A stretch of 64,000 nt of DNA from Acidobacteriota bacterium (GTDB lineage: Bacteria; Acidobacteriota; UBA6911), in assembly GCA_016929335.1 (NCBI GenBank), contig JAFGIY010000082.1, positions 87,813 through 151,812 of the forward strand. Direction: 5' to 3'. Both the position numbers and the translations under genes were made by a program. Of this stretch, positions 1 to 7,810 are shown one piece after another (position 1 is the first letter of the stretch; each line of letters starts with the position of its first letter). Under the pieces are notes generated by a model. That model was not told the origin of the DNA and made no database searches. It saw only the letters and a list, made by a program, of their open reading frames with translations.

Positions 1-14
1 TGGAAACAAAAGAG

Positions 15-503
15 ATGACCAACTGTTTCTGCGGAAGTGACAAATTATTCAGTGAGTGCTGTGAACCCTTGCTCAAAGGCGTAAGCAAAGCCCCAACGGC
101 CGAAGCATTAATGCGCTCACGATATTCTGCCTATGCCACGGCTGACATCGATTATATAGAACAAACCATGCATTCCAGCACTAAGCCGGACTTCAACCGC
201 GAGAGCGCGCGAAAATGGGCTGAAGAATCCCAATGGCATGGTCTCGAGATACTTAATGTGACCGGCGGGAAAGAAGATGATGCGGAGGGAAGCGTCGAGT
301 TTATTGCTGCCTATTCGCAGAAAGATGAAAGAATCAAGCACCACGAACTCGCATCCTTCCGCAAAGAAGGAGGAGCTTGGACCTTTGTCGACGGCCGTAT
401 CCTGTATCAGCCCTTTCGCCGCGATCAACCCAAAATCGGCCGGAATGATCCCTGCCCTTGCGGCAGCGGCAAGAAATATAAAAAGTGCTGCGGGAAGAAA
501 TAG
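15..503 (+). CDS. ychJ: YchJ-family SEC-C metal-binding protein
   Basis: 162 residues, the usual length of the YchJ/UPF0225 family. A SEC-C-type zinc motif sits at each end: Cys4, Cys6, Cys15 and Cys16 at the N-terminus, and [13 protein letters not shown] (Cys147, 149, 158, 159) at the C-terminus. Between them is the NTF2-like core containing the family signature [23 protein letters not shown] motifs bind zinc and are best known from the SecA C-terminus; the cellular role of YchJ is not established, so no function is assigned beyond a cytoplasmic zinc-binding protein. It stands alone, followed by a hairpin repeat. The family call is firm. Confidence 0.93.
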   Translation: MTNCFCGSDKLFSECCEPLLKGVSKAPTAEALMRSRYSAYATADIDYIEQTMHSSTKPDFNRESARKWAEESQWHGLEILNVTGGKEDDAEGSVEFIAAYSQKDERIKHHELASFRKEGGAWTFVDGRILYQPFRRDQPKIGRNDPCPCGSGKKYKKCCGKK

Positions 504-528
504 GCTGCATGCATACATACGTTGAATC

Positions 529-561
529 ACGTGGGTCGCGGCTGAAGCCGCGACCCACATG
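529..561. repeat. Hairpin repeat, copy 1 of the GTCGCGGCTGAAGCCGCGAC family
   Basis: A near-perfect palindrome: GTGGGTCGCGGC, a short centre TGAA, then GCCGCGACCCAC. The same core recurs near 23844, 28011, 28144, 28221, 29797, 29883, 34440 and 63879, always between genes. It lies 26 bp after the stop of the ychJ-like gene and could also work as a transcription-terminating hairpin, although no T-run follows. Confidence 0.85.
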
Positions 562-859
562 GTTCAAGGCATGCCTAATTGAATCGAGTTTTTGGAAGGC
601 CCATTATCCACAGCTATTTGATGGTGTGATTCACATACTAAATACGATATTACTTATTGACACCGAATCTGCAATATTACTAAGATTGCCGTCATATTGA
701 GGGCAGTCCAGAATTCTCTCCTCCGGAATATGCCGCCGCCTCGGGCCCTTATTGAAGCCCTCAGGTTGCTTATTCAGCAAAAATCTTACATAGCTGAAGT
801 TCGCACTATTCGTTAATTCGTTTTACCATCAGTAATCCCATCGTCAAAAAGGAGGGGCT
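562..859. other. Intergenic region, no gene seen
   Basis: About 300 bp, AT-richer than the flanking genes. No reading frame with a credible start and homology was recognised. The only landmark is a strong Shine-Dalgarno sequence, AAAGGAGGGG, just before the ATG of the next gene. Confidence 0.5.
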
Positions 860-2440
860 ATGGATATCCCCGGTTTGAGATATTTGGATGTTCTCATCGG
901 CTTAGGGGTAGTCATGGTACTCGGCACTACCCTGGTGGCCGCCATTACGCAGTTTATCCTGTCCGGTTTCTATTTCCGGTCCAGAACGCTGCGCAAAGGC
1001 CTGCAGGAATTAATCGAACAGCTGGATCCGTCCCAAATAACCTCTGACGACGCACGGAAAATCTCCGAGAGGCTTTTGCGACACCCTCTGCTTGCGCGCC
1101 CGAACAGCTGGATCGGCTTGGCCCTTAATCGGCTCTATAACCTGATCAGAACTAAATGCAAATATCCTAAGCTGCCGAGTTCCAATCCTGCCGATGTCAT
1201 TCAGCGCGGCGAACTTGTAATGCTTTTAATGGAATGGGCGTCCAATGAGGGTCCGCTGATCCATAGTGAGGAGTCAACCAAACCCGACAATGAGAGGCTG
1301 CAGAAAAACATACTGCAAATGTTTGTCAACAACGGCATCGGTGATCCCGCAGGCACCTTGCGCTCAGTTCGGATTGAGGCCCTCGCAAATGAAAACAGGC
1401 AGCCGGAACTGCCTGCCCATATGTGGTTGAACAAAGCGCTGATTCAAGAAGCTGCAAGCAATTTTCTTGGGAAGGTGAATAATTCCTTCGACAATGCAAT
1501 AATGCGCGTTTCCCAAGCCTTCAAGCTCAAAGCGCAGATCATCACCTGTGTGCTCTCCTTTTTCGTGGCCTTTGCGATCCAGTTGGATTCAATCAGCCTG
1601 GTTAAGCGGCTTTCAATTGATGACAAGCTGCGGGATTCGCTGGTAGCGGAAGCCCGGCTATTGGTGGAGCAAATCGAAAAATCCGAAAAGGGCAAGGGCT
1701 TGCCCGAAAATAAGAGTGAAGTGTCACTGGCAGACAAGACGGTTCAGCAAACACCTGGAGTTCAGGAAGAAATATCGGATGAAGCAAAGGCTAAAGCTGC
1801 GCTTGCCGAAATTGAATCAACTTTATCTTTGCTTCGCCAACCGCGCCTGGCCATCATACCCAATGCGCTCCTCTGGGAAAAACATGCTCAGACTACCCTG
1901 TGCGCGGATACAAGAACAAATTGGGCTGGGACCTTGCATGTAGGAACACAGGCTTACACTATTCCCGCGCGTTCTGAGTGGAATATCGACAGTCTGGAAG
2001 AAGCCCTCATTCGATCACAGGCTCCCATATATGTTTACCGAATCGACAATCAAAACGGGAAATGCCTGATGCTTGTCAGCCACGCGGCTGCGGATAATGC
2101 GGGATTCCTGAAATTTGTTTCGGAAACGGGAGCGCCCATCCCGCTTCAAGTCGAACTAAAGCGCAACTATATTGCCGTCCGGCGCGCATTCATGGGCATT
2201 TTCCTGTCCGGCGTGCTGCTCTCGCTGGGAACTCCATTTTGGTTCAATCTTCTGAAGCGTTTGCTCAGCCTCCGTTCTGCACTGGCATATAAAGATGATA
2301 AAGAACGAGCCGAACGAGCAAATCAGGCAAAGAAAGCGAAAGCAGCGGCAACGGCTGCTTCGGACCCCAACACGAAGAAAACGGTCCAGCACATGGATGG
2401 TGAGATGGGCGATTTGAATCAAACAGGCGCTGTCGGGTAG
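860..2440 (+). CDS. Unknown three-helix membrane protein
   Basis: 526 residues, family not recognised. Hydrophobic segments lie at about residues 10-38, 226-243 and 442-468. A charged helical stretch at about 255-325 is coiled-coil-like and rich in Lys, Glu and Ala, and the C-terminal tail (about 475-526) is very Lys/Ala-rich and probably cytosolic. The start is well supported by AAAGGAGGGG directly upstream. The next gene begins 16 bp after this stop with its own GGGAGGAAGG site, so the two are very likely one transcription unit. A membrane protein paired with a leaderless peptidoglycan amidase suggests a cell-envelope role, but that is inference only. Confidence 0.8.
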   Translation: MDIPGLRYLDVLIGLGVVMVLGTTLVAAITQFILSGFYFRSRTLRKGLQELIEQLDPSQITSDDARKISERLLRHPLLARPNSWIGLALNRLYNLIRTKCKYPKLPSSNPADVIQRGELVMLLMEWASNEGPLIHSEESTKPDNERLQKNILQMFVNNGIGDPAGTLRSVRIEALANENRQPELPAHMWLNKALIQEAASNFLGKVNNSFDNAIMRVSQAFKLKAQIITCVLSFFVAFAIQLDSISLVKRLSIDDKLRDSLVAEARLLVEQIEKSEKGKGLPENKSEVSLADKTVQQTPGVQEEISDEAKAKAALAEIESTLSLLRQPRLAIIPNALLWEKHAQTTLCADTRTNWAGTLHVGTQAYTIPARSEWNIDSLEEALIRSQAPIYVYRIDNQNGKCLMLVSHAAADNAGFLKFVSETGAPIPLQVELKRNYIAVRRAFMGIFLSGVLLSLGTPFWFNLLKRLLSLRSALAYKDDKERAERANQAKKAKAAATAASDPNTKKTVQHMDGEMGDLNQTGAVG

Positions 2441-2456
2441 TCAAGGGAGGAAGGCC

Positions 2457-3212
2457 ATGAATATACAATTTTTAGGATGTGCACCGCGGAACTTCAGGAA
2501 GGGACGATCAATTCATCAGATTGAAGCAGTGGTGATTCATCTGATCGACGGCAGCCAGGGCAGCTGCGATTCCACCTTCCTTAACAACTTATTGGACAAT
2601 CCCGTATCGGCGCACTACTCGATCAGCAAGAAGGGTGAGATTCATCAATATGTGGAGGAACAGGATACGGCATTTCATGCAGGAAAGATCGTGCGGCCGG
2701 TCTGGCCGGATTTAAAGAGGGGGGATGACAATAGCCTTGTGAATCCCAATTTGTATGCAATCGGAATAGAACACGAAGGGCGACCCAATGATGACTGGCC
2801 GGATCAAATGTATGCCGCCAGTGCTTTGTTGCTGCAGTCTATTTCGGCGCGCCATCCGAAACTGGCAACGCTGTCTGAGCGGAATGTTGCGCTGCATCGC
2901 CAGATCCGGGCTGATAAGTCCTGTCCCGGTTTCAAGTTCGACCTCCAACGCCTGCTGCGCGAAGCGGCGCTGCCGATGCCAACAACCAGCGGCACTCCTG
3001 GTGCAGTATTAATAGTCAAGAATGTCAATTTGAGATCAGGCCGGCCCAGCGTCCAGGCACCCATTGTTCGCGTGATAGCCAAAGACAATAGTCGCCCAAT
3101 CGACGTCATCGGTTTCGTAACCGGTGATGAGGTCAACGGCAACAACATCTGGTACCGCACAATCGAGGACAACTACTTTTGGGCCGGAGCAACAGCCGAT
3201 CCGAACCCATGA
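2457..3212 (+). CDS. N-acetylmuramoyl-L-alanine amidase (Amidase_2) with SH3-like tail
   Basis: 251 residues. The N-terminal two thirds is an Amidase_2/PGRP-type domain: VVIHLIDG gives the first zinc histidine (about residue 27), SAHYSISKKGEIHQYV is the typical core strand pair, TAFHAG follows, and ALHRQIRADKSCPG carries the second histidine and the terminal cysteine ligand. Residues about 180-251 (VNLRSGRPSVQAPIVRV) resemble a bacterial SH3 domain that would bind cell wall. The expected reaction is cleavage of the amide bond between N-acetylmuramic acid and L-alanine in peptidoglycan. No signal peptide is visible, which is unusual for a housekeeping wall amidase and more like an endolysin. 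Probably co-transcribed with the membrane protein upstream. Confidence 0.88.
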   Translation: MNIQFLGCAPRNFRKGRSIHQIEAVVIHLIDGSQGSCDSTFLNNLLDNPVSAHYSISKKGEIHQYVEEQDTAFHAGKIVRPVWPDLKRGDDNSLVNPNLYAIGIEHEGRPNDDWPDQMYAASALLLQSISARHPKLATLSERNVALHRQIRADKSCPGFKFDLQRLLREAALPMPTTSGTPGAVLIVKNVNLRSGRPSVQAPIVRVIAKDNSRPIDVIGFVTGDEVNGNNIWYRTIEDNYFWAGATADPNP

Positions 3213-3247
3213 TAGGGCGCTTCCATCATGGCAAATGCAACCGCTAT

Positions 3248-3407
3248 GGGTGTCCACGATTCGTGGATTAAGTGGGTGCCCACAATTCGTCCACAATTCG
3301 TGGATTAAGTGGGTGTCCACAATTCGTGGTCCACAATTCGTGGATTAAGTGGGTGTCCACGATTCGTCCACAATTCGTCCACGATTCGTCCACTGAGTGG
3401 GTGTCCA
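3248..3407. repeat. Short-period tandem repeat array, CCAC(A/G)ATTCG unit
   Basis: About 160 bp built from eight copies of CCAC(A/G)ATTCG, three of them followed by a longer unit TGGATTAAGTGGGTG. Spacing between copies is irregular (11, 13 or about 26 bp), so the array is a mixture of two period lengths. Some units are themselves palindromic (CACGATTCGTG). It lies between the amidase gene and the promoter of the hydrogenase-related operon, ending about 45 bp before the -35 box. Confidence 0.85.
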
Positions 3408-3452
3408 TGTTTTCGCATGGCAGGGGATTATAGGGGGGCGGGAGTCTGTTTA

Positions 3453-3480
3453 TTGACATTGCGGGCTTAATTCGTATAAT
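3453..3480 (+). promoter_or_regulatory. Consensus sigma-70 promoter of the HTH-EIIA/hyf-like operon
   Basis: TTGACA at 3453-3458 and TATAAT at 3475-3480 match the -35 and -10 consensus exactly, separated by 16 bp. Transcription would start near 3487, leaving a leader of about 45 nt before the ATG at 3532. It is the best promoter match I found in the window. Functional assignment is inferred from sequence only. Confidence 0.7.
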
Positions 3481-3531
3481 GATGTCCTTTCTTGTCCATA
3501 TGATGTCTCGTATGGGCTAATAGTTGGGCAT

Positions 3532-4221
3532 ATGAAATTGACTGTCAGAGAAGCGGCTAAGCTTTTTAATGTTTCTGAAAAAACGATTTATCGCTGGATT
3601 GAGCAAAAAAATCTGCCGGCTTACAGGATAAACAAGCAATTCCGTTTCAACCAGACGGAATTGCTCGAATGGGCTGCGGCAGGCAGAACCATCATTTCTG
3701 CCGATCTGCTCCGGGAGCCGGAGTCCAATTCGGAGCCGCTTCCCGATCCCGTCCAGGCTTTAGCTGCCGGGGGGATTCACTATCGTGTGGCCGGCGCTGA
3801 TCGGGATTCGGTCCTTCGGAACATGGTTGAACTGCTTCGGCTTCCCGATCACGTTGACCGCGATTTCCTGCTCCAGGTACTGCTGGCTCGCGAAGCCCTG
3901 GGCTCTACCGGGATCGGTGATGGCATTGCCATCCCCCACGCTCGAAATCCGATCGTCCTCAATGTCGAACGACCGACAATAACGCTCTGTTTTCTGGAAA
4001 ATCCCGTGGATTTCGATGCGCTCGACGGTCTGCCCGTCACTGTCTTATTCACTTTGGTCAGTCTTACTGTCCGTACTCACCTGCATCTTCTCTCGCGCCT
4101 GGCCTTTATTCTTAACAACAAGAATTTCCGGGATGTGTTGAAGCGGCAGGGGTCCCGCGATGAAATATTTGAGGAAGCCCGTCGTGCGATGCAGAGTCTG
4201 GCTGCAGCGCCGGCCTGCTAG
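3532..4221 (+). CDS. Excisionase-like HTH fused to PTS EIIA (Ntr/fructose type)
   Basis: 229 residues. Residues 1-55 form an excisionase/MerR-like helix-turn-helix (VREAAKLFNVSEKTIYRWIE followed by the wing around RFNQTELLEWA). Residues about 85-220 are a PTS EIIA type 2 domain of the fructose/mannitol/nitrogen class, with the phosphorylatable histidine His136 in GIAIPHARNP. Such fusions are expected to couple a phosphorelay state to DNA binding. No other PTS gene is nearby, so phosphate would have to come from an EI/HPr encoded elsewhere. The gene is first behind a consensus promoter and ends 13 bp before the hyfB-like gene, so it is probably the operon regulator or a regulatory subunit. No strong ribosome binding site precedes the ATG. 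Confidence 0.88.
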   Translation: MKLTVREAAKLFNVSEKTIYRWIEQKNLPAYRINKQFRFNQTELLEWAAAGRTIISADLLREPESNSEPLPDPVQALAAGGIHYRVAGADRDSVLRNMVELLRLPDHVDRDFLLQVLLAREALGSTGIGDGIAIPHARNPIVLNVERPTITLCFLENPVDFDALDGLPVTVLFTLVSLTVRTHLHLLSRLAFILNNKNFRDVLKRQGSRDEIFEEARRAMQSLAAAPAC

Positions 4222-4234
4222 AAAATAAAAACCG

Positions 4235-6229
4235 ATGCTACAACTCCTGGCGGCTGTCCTCATCCTGATCCTCTGCGGCCTCGCTGCATTGCTCTTCAGG
4301 AATAACTATCCCGTAGCATCCAGACTGGGGGTTGCAGGGCCGGTTTTAGCTTGCGCAATCGGATCCATTCCTGCGATCCGGGTGCTGGCCGGCGTTACAT
4401 TGGATCCCTTCATCGCCTCATGGAGCATGCCGCTTGGCACGTTTGCCATCGGGCTGGACGGTCTCTCAGCCTTCTTTCTGCTGGCGATATTAGGACTCGG
4501 GGCGTTCTCCGCCATATATGGACTCGGGTATCTGCGTCCCTATCGCGAACAAAAAGCCGCGGGGCTTTCATGGTTTCAGTTCAACGTACTTATCGCCAGC
4601 ATGGCGATGGTCGTGTCAGCCCGCAATGCCCTGCTCTTCCTTGTGGCCTGGGAAGCCATGTCGCTTTCGTCCTTCTTCCTCGTCGCCTTCGAAAACGAAA
4701 AAGCTGAAGTCCGCCGGGCATCCTGGACCTACATGATCGCCACGCACATCGGCACGGCATTTCTACTTGTAATGTTTCTGCTTCTCGGGAAAAGCTCCGG
4801 CTCGCTTGATTTCAGCAGCCTCGGAGGCCTGACGCCGCAGCTGGCGACCGTCAGTTTCGTTCTGGCCGTCGTAGGATTCGGCACGAAGGCCGGCATCGTC
4901 CCCTCCCACGTCTGGCTTCCCGAAGCGCATCCGGCCGCGCCCAGCCACGTCTCGGCAGTGATGTCCGGGGTGATGATCAAGACCGGCATCTACGGCCTGC
5001 TGAGAGTTCTTACCTTTCTCGGCCCTGTGCCGTCATGGTGGGGGTGGGCACTCATCGCGGTCGGATTGCTTTCCGGAATTCTCGGGGTCCTCTTCGCCCT
5101 TGCGCAGCACGATCTGAAACGCCTGCTGGCGTATCACAGCGTCGAGAATATCGGCATCATCGTGATGGGCCTTGGCGTCGGAATGCTCGGCCTCAGCACC
5201 GGATCTCCGATGCTGGCCTTTTTCGGATTCGCCGGAGGCCTGCTGCATGTCCTGAATCATGCGATGTTCAAAGGGCTTCTGTTCATGGGTGCCGGTTCGG
5301 TGGCGCACGCAGCCCACACTCGCGAGATCGACCACCTCGGAGGACTTCTAAAGCGGATGCCCTGGACCGCAGGCACATTCCTGATCGGCGCCGTAGCCAT
5401 TTCGGGCTTGCCGCCCCTGAACGGCTTCGTGAGCGAGTTTCTCATTTACATCGGCTCATTCAGAGGCGCCTCAACAATAGGCGGTGGAAACGCTGTAGCC
5501 TTGTTCGCCGTAATCGCCGGCCTGGCTCTCATCGGCGGGCTTGCAACCGCCTGCTTTACCAAAGCCTTCGGAATGGTTTTTCTGGGTGAAGCGCGGTCCG
5601 AAGATCCCTTGCACGCCCGCGAATCCGATCGCAGCATGCTCATTCCCATGGTAATTCTGGCCGCCGGCTGCTTCGCTATCGGCCTCCTGGGATTTCTCGT
5701 CATTCAAGTTATGCCGGCAGTGCTCGCCGGCCTGATCGATCCTGTGCTTTTCGAATCGAGCAACTCAGCAATCCAGGCTGAATTGCTTGCCGCAACGGGA
5801 TACCTGAAGTCCATTACTTGCGGCGCCCTTATCATCCTTGTATTGACGGGCCTGATCGCGCTGCTGCGCCGCCGACTGCTTTCCGGCCGGGAGGTAAGAG
5901 AAACCGGAACCTGGGATTGCGGCTATGCCCGGCCGACCGCGCGAATGCAGTACACTGCGTCTTCCTTCGCCCAGCCTATTCTGGATTTCTTCAATGTGTT
6001 CCAGCCGGGATGGAAGCGCCTGAAGGCGCCGCGGGGGTATTTCCCTGTGACCGCATCTTTTGAAACGGAGGCTCTGGATACCTCGCGGGAAAGAGTTTAC
6101 CGGCCCATTTTTGAGGCCGTCGAGCATTTTCTATCCAAGCTGCGCGTCCTGCAGCATGGACGCATCCAGCTTTATGTTCTGTATATCGTATTGACGCTGG
6201 CATTCCTGATTGCATGGAAGCTGCGTTGA
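4235..6229 (+). CDS. hyfB: HyfB-like proton-pumping antiporter subunit (MrpD/NuoL family)
   Basis: 664 residues, membrane-embedded, with about 15 hydrophobic helices. It carries the hallmarks of the antiporter-like subunits of complex I and group 4 hydrogenases: the glutamate in VAWEAMSLSS (about residue 140), the lysine of FGTKAGIVPSHVWLPEAHP (about 217), the lysine of SGVMIKTGIYGL (about 248), and QHDLKRLLAYHSVENIGI. The C-terminal hydrophilic part (about 560-650) is typical of HyfB/HycC rather than NuoL. Its expected role is proton or sodium translocation coupled to electron flow in the soluble arm. The next gene starts one base after its stop codon, consistent with translational coupling. 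Confidence 0.93.
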   Translation: MLQLLAAVLILILCGLAALLFRNNYPVASRLGVAGPVLACAIGSIPAIRVLAGVTLDPFIASWSMPLGTFAIGLDGLSAFFLLAILGLGAFSAIYGLGYLRPYREQKAAGLSWFQFNVLIASMAMVVSARNALLFLVAWEAMSLSSFFLVAFENEKAEVRRASWTYMIATHIGTAFLLVMFLLLGKSSGSLDFSSLGGLTPQLATVSFVLAVVGFGTKAGIVPSHVWLPEAHPAAPSHVSAVMSGVMIKTGIYGLLRVLTFLGPVPSWWGWALIAVGLLSGILGVLFALAQHDLKRLLAYHSVENIGIIVMGLGVGMLGLSTGSPMLAFFGFAGGLLHVLNHAMFKGLLFMGAGSVAHAAHTREIDHLGGLLKRMPWTAGTFLIGAVAISGLPPLNGFVSEFLIYIGSFRGASTIGGGNAVALFAVIAGLALIGGLATACFTKAFGMVFLGEARSEDPLHARESDRSMLIPMVILAAGCFAIGLLGFLVIQVMPAVLAGLIDPVLFESSNSAIQAELLAATGYLKSITCGALIILVLTGLIALLRRRLLSGREVRETGTWDCGYARPTARMQYTASSFAQPILDFFNVFQPGWKRLKAPRGYFPVTASFETEALDTSRERVYRPIFEAVEHFLSKLRVLQHGRIQLYVLYIVLTLAFLIAWKLR

Positions 6230-6230
6230 A

Positions 6231-7154
6231 ATGAGTTTGTCGATGAATGCCTTGTCTATCGTCCATCCGTTGCTCGCGCTGCTGATCGCGCCGTTTCTTC
6301 TCGGTGTGATCAATCGCGTCAAAGCCTTTTTCGCAGGACGGACAGGCCAGAGTCTGTTGCAGGCTTATTACGATCTGTTCCGATTGCTGCGCAAGGGCGC
6401 CGTGTACAGCAAGACCACGACATGGATCTTCCGGGCAGGTCCCGCCATAGGGCTTGCCTCGGTTCTGACGGCACTCGCAGTCGTACCCTTCGGCAATATT
6501 CCTGCCCCGCTCCGTTTCGGAGGCGACCTGCTACTGCTCGCATACGGACTCGGACTGATGCGCTTTTTCACCGTCGTCGCCGCGCTCGACACCGGCTCAG
6601 CCTTCGAAGGCATGGGTGCCAGCCGCGAGGTGCAATTCTCCGCTCTGGCCGAGCCGTCCCTGTTGCTCGGACTTGCGGCGATTTCCTGTAAGACGGCCAG
6701 CTATTCCCTATCCGATATGCTGCCCGGCGTCTCTCCCGAAATATGGATAACCGAGGGCCCGGCGCTGGCGATGGTCGCCGTATCCATGCTGGCCATCCTG
6801 CTCGCAGAAAATGCACGGATTCCTGTGGACGATCCGAATACGCATCTTGAACTCACGATGATTCACGAAGTCATGGTGCTGGATCATTCCGGACCAGACT
6901 TCGCCTTCATTTTATATTCCGCGGCGCTGAAGCTTTGGGTCATGGGCGCGCTGCTGATCGGTTTTGCATTGCCCGTGCGAACTGGGAATCCGTTGATTGA
7001 TGTCCCGATCGCAATTGCAGGAATGATTGTGCTGGCGGCCCTGATCGGCGTGATTGAATCGGTGATGGCGCGACTCCGGCTGCTGCACGTCCCCCAGCTT
7101 CTGGTCTGGGCGGGCGTGATTGCCGTTATCGCGCTGATTCTCGTTTTGAGGTGA
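6231..7154 (+). CDS. hyfC: HyfC/NuoH-like membrane anchor subunit
   Basis: About 307 residues and eight hydrophobic helices. Diagnostic loops are EGMGASREVQFSALAEP and ARIPVDDPNTHLELTMIHEV, which match HyfC/HycD, the NuoH homologue that joins the membrane arm to the catalytic arm. I start it at the ATG one base after the hyfB-like stop; an upstream TTG at 6210 would overlap the previous gene and an ATG at 6243 has no ribosome binding site. It ends in a TGATG overlap with the next gene. In complex I this subunit contacts the quinone site next to the NuoB cluster; whether quinone is used here is unknown. Confidence 0.92.
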   Translation: MSLSMNALSIVHPLLALLIAPFLLGVINRVKAFFAGRTGQSLLQAYYDLFRLLRKGAVYSKTTTWIFRAGPAIGLASVLTALAVVPFGNIPAPLRFGGDLLLLAYGLGLMRFFTVVAALDTGSAFEGMGASREVQFSALAEPSLLLGLAAISCKTASYSLSDMLPGVSPEIWITEGPALAMVAVSMLAILLAENARIPVDDPNTHLELTMIHEVMVLDHSGPDFAFILYSAALKLWVMGALLIGFALPVRTGNPLIDVPIAIAGMIVLAALIGVIESVMARLRLLHVPQLLVWAGVIAVIALILVLR

Positions 7155-7804
7155 TGTCTATGCAGCAGTGGCTTGAACTGGCAACGGTCCTCCTCTTCCT
7201 CACCAATCTGGTGATGCTCGGATTGAGCGAGCTGGGAGCATGCATCCGCATGGCTGCGATTCAGGGCATTCTTCTGGGACTGTTCACGCTGATTGTCCGC
7301 GAAGATTCTCTCACCCTGCGCCTGATTATCCTCGGCGTGGTGAGCATGGGCCTGAAGGGATTCGTCTTCCCATATCTTCTGTCACGGGATATTCGCGAGG
7401 CAAAAGTCCGCCGTGAAATCGAGCCGTTCGTCGGCTACGCCGCGTCGATCATTATCGGTCTCCTCATGCTCGCCGCGTCCATGTGGATCTCGGCCCGGTT
7501 CCCAATGCAATTGCATGCGTCATCATCCTTCATCATTCCCGTGGCGCTCTCGACTGTTTTCACCGGATTGTTCCTCGTCATCAGCCGGCGCAAGGCTTTA
7601 ACCCAGGTTATCGGATACCTTGTGTTCGAAAACGGGATTTACATGTTCGGCATCACCGCAGCCGGAGAGATCCCCTTCCTCGTGGAGTTCGGAGTTTTGC
7701 TCGACGTCTTTGTGGCCGTCTTTGTCATGGGGATTGCGATCAATCATATCAACCGCGAGTTCGATCACATCGATGCGGACCAGCTCAGCTCTCTCAAAGG
7801 TTAG
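7154..7804 (+). CDS. hyfE: HyfE-like small membrane subunit (NuoK-related)
   Basis: 216 residues with six or seven hydrophobic helices. The segment GYLVFENGIYMFGI is the HyfE/NuoK-like signature with a membrane glutamate, followed by LVEFGVLLDVFVAVFVMGIAI. HyfE is specific to hydrogenase-4-type and related complexes and is absent from the simpler Hyc (FHL-1) complex. The start is taken at the ATG of the TGATG overlap with hyfC; GTG 7151 and ATG 7160 are alternatives. The gene sits between the hyfC-like and hyfF-like genes in the standard hyf order, except that hyfD is absent. Confidence 0.9.
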   Translation: MSMQQWLELATVLLFLTNLVMLGLSELGACIRMAAIQGILLGLFTLIVREDSLTLRLIILGVVSMGLKGFVFPYLLSRDIREAKVRREIEPFVGYAASIIIGLLMLAASMWISARFPMQLHASSSFIIPVALSTVFTGLFLVISRRKALTQVIGYLVFENGIYMFGITAAGEIPFLVEFGVLLDVFVAVFVMGIAINHINREFDHIDADQLSSLKG

Positions 7805-7810
7805 GGTGCG

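Noticed and set aside
3248..3407. CRISPR array
   Set aside because: Repeat units are about 10-26 bp with no unique spacers of constant length, and no cas gene is near.
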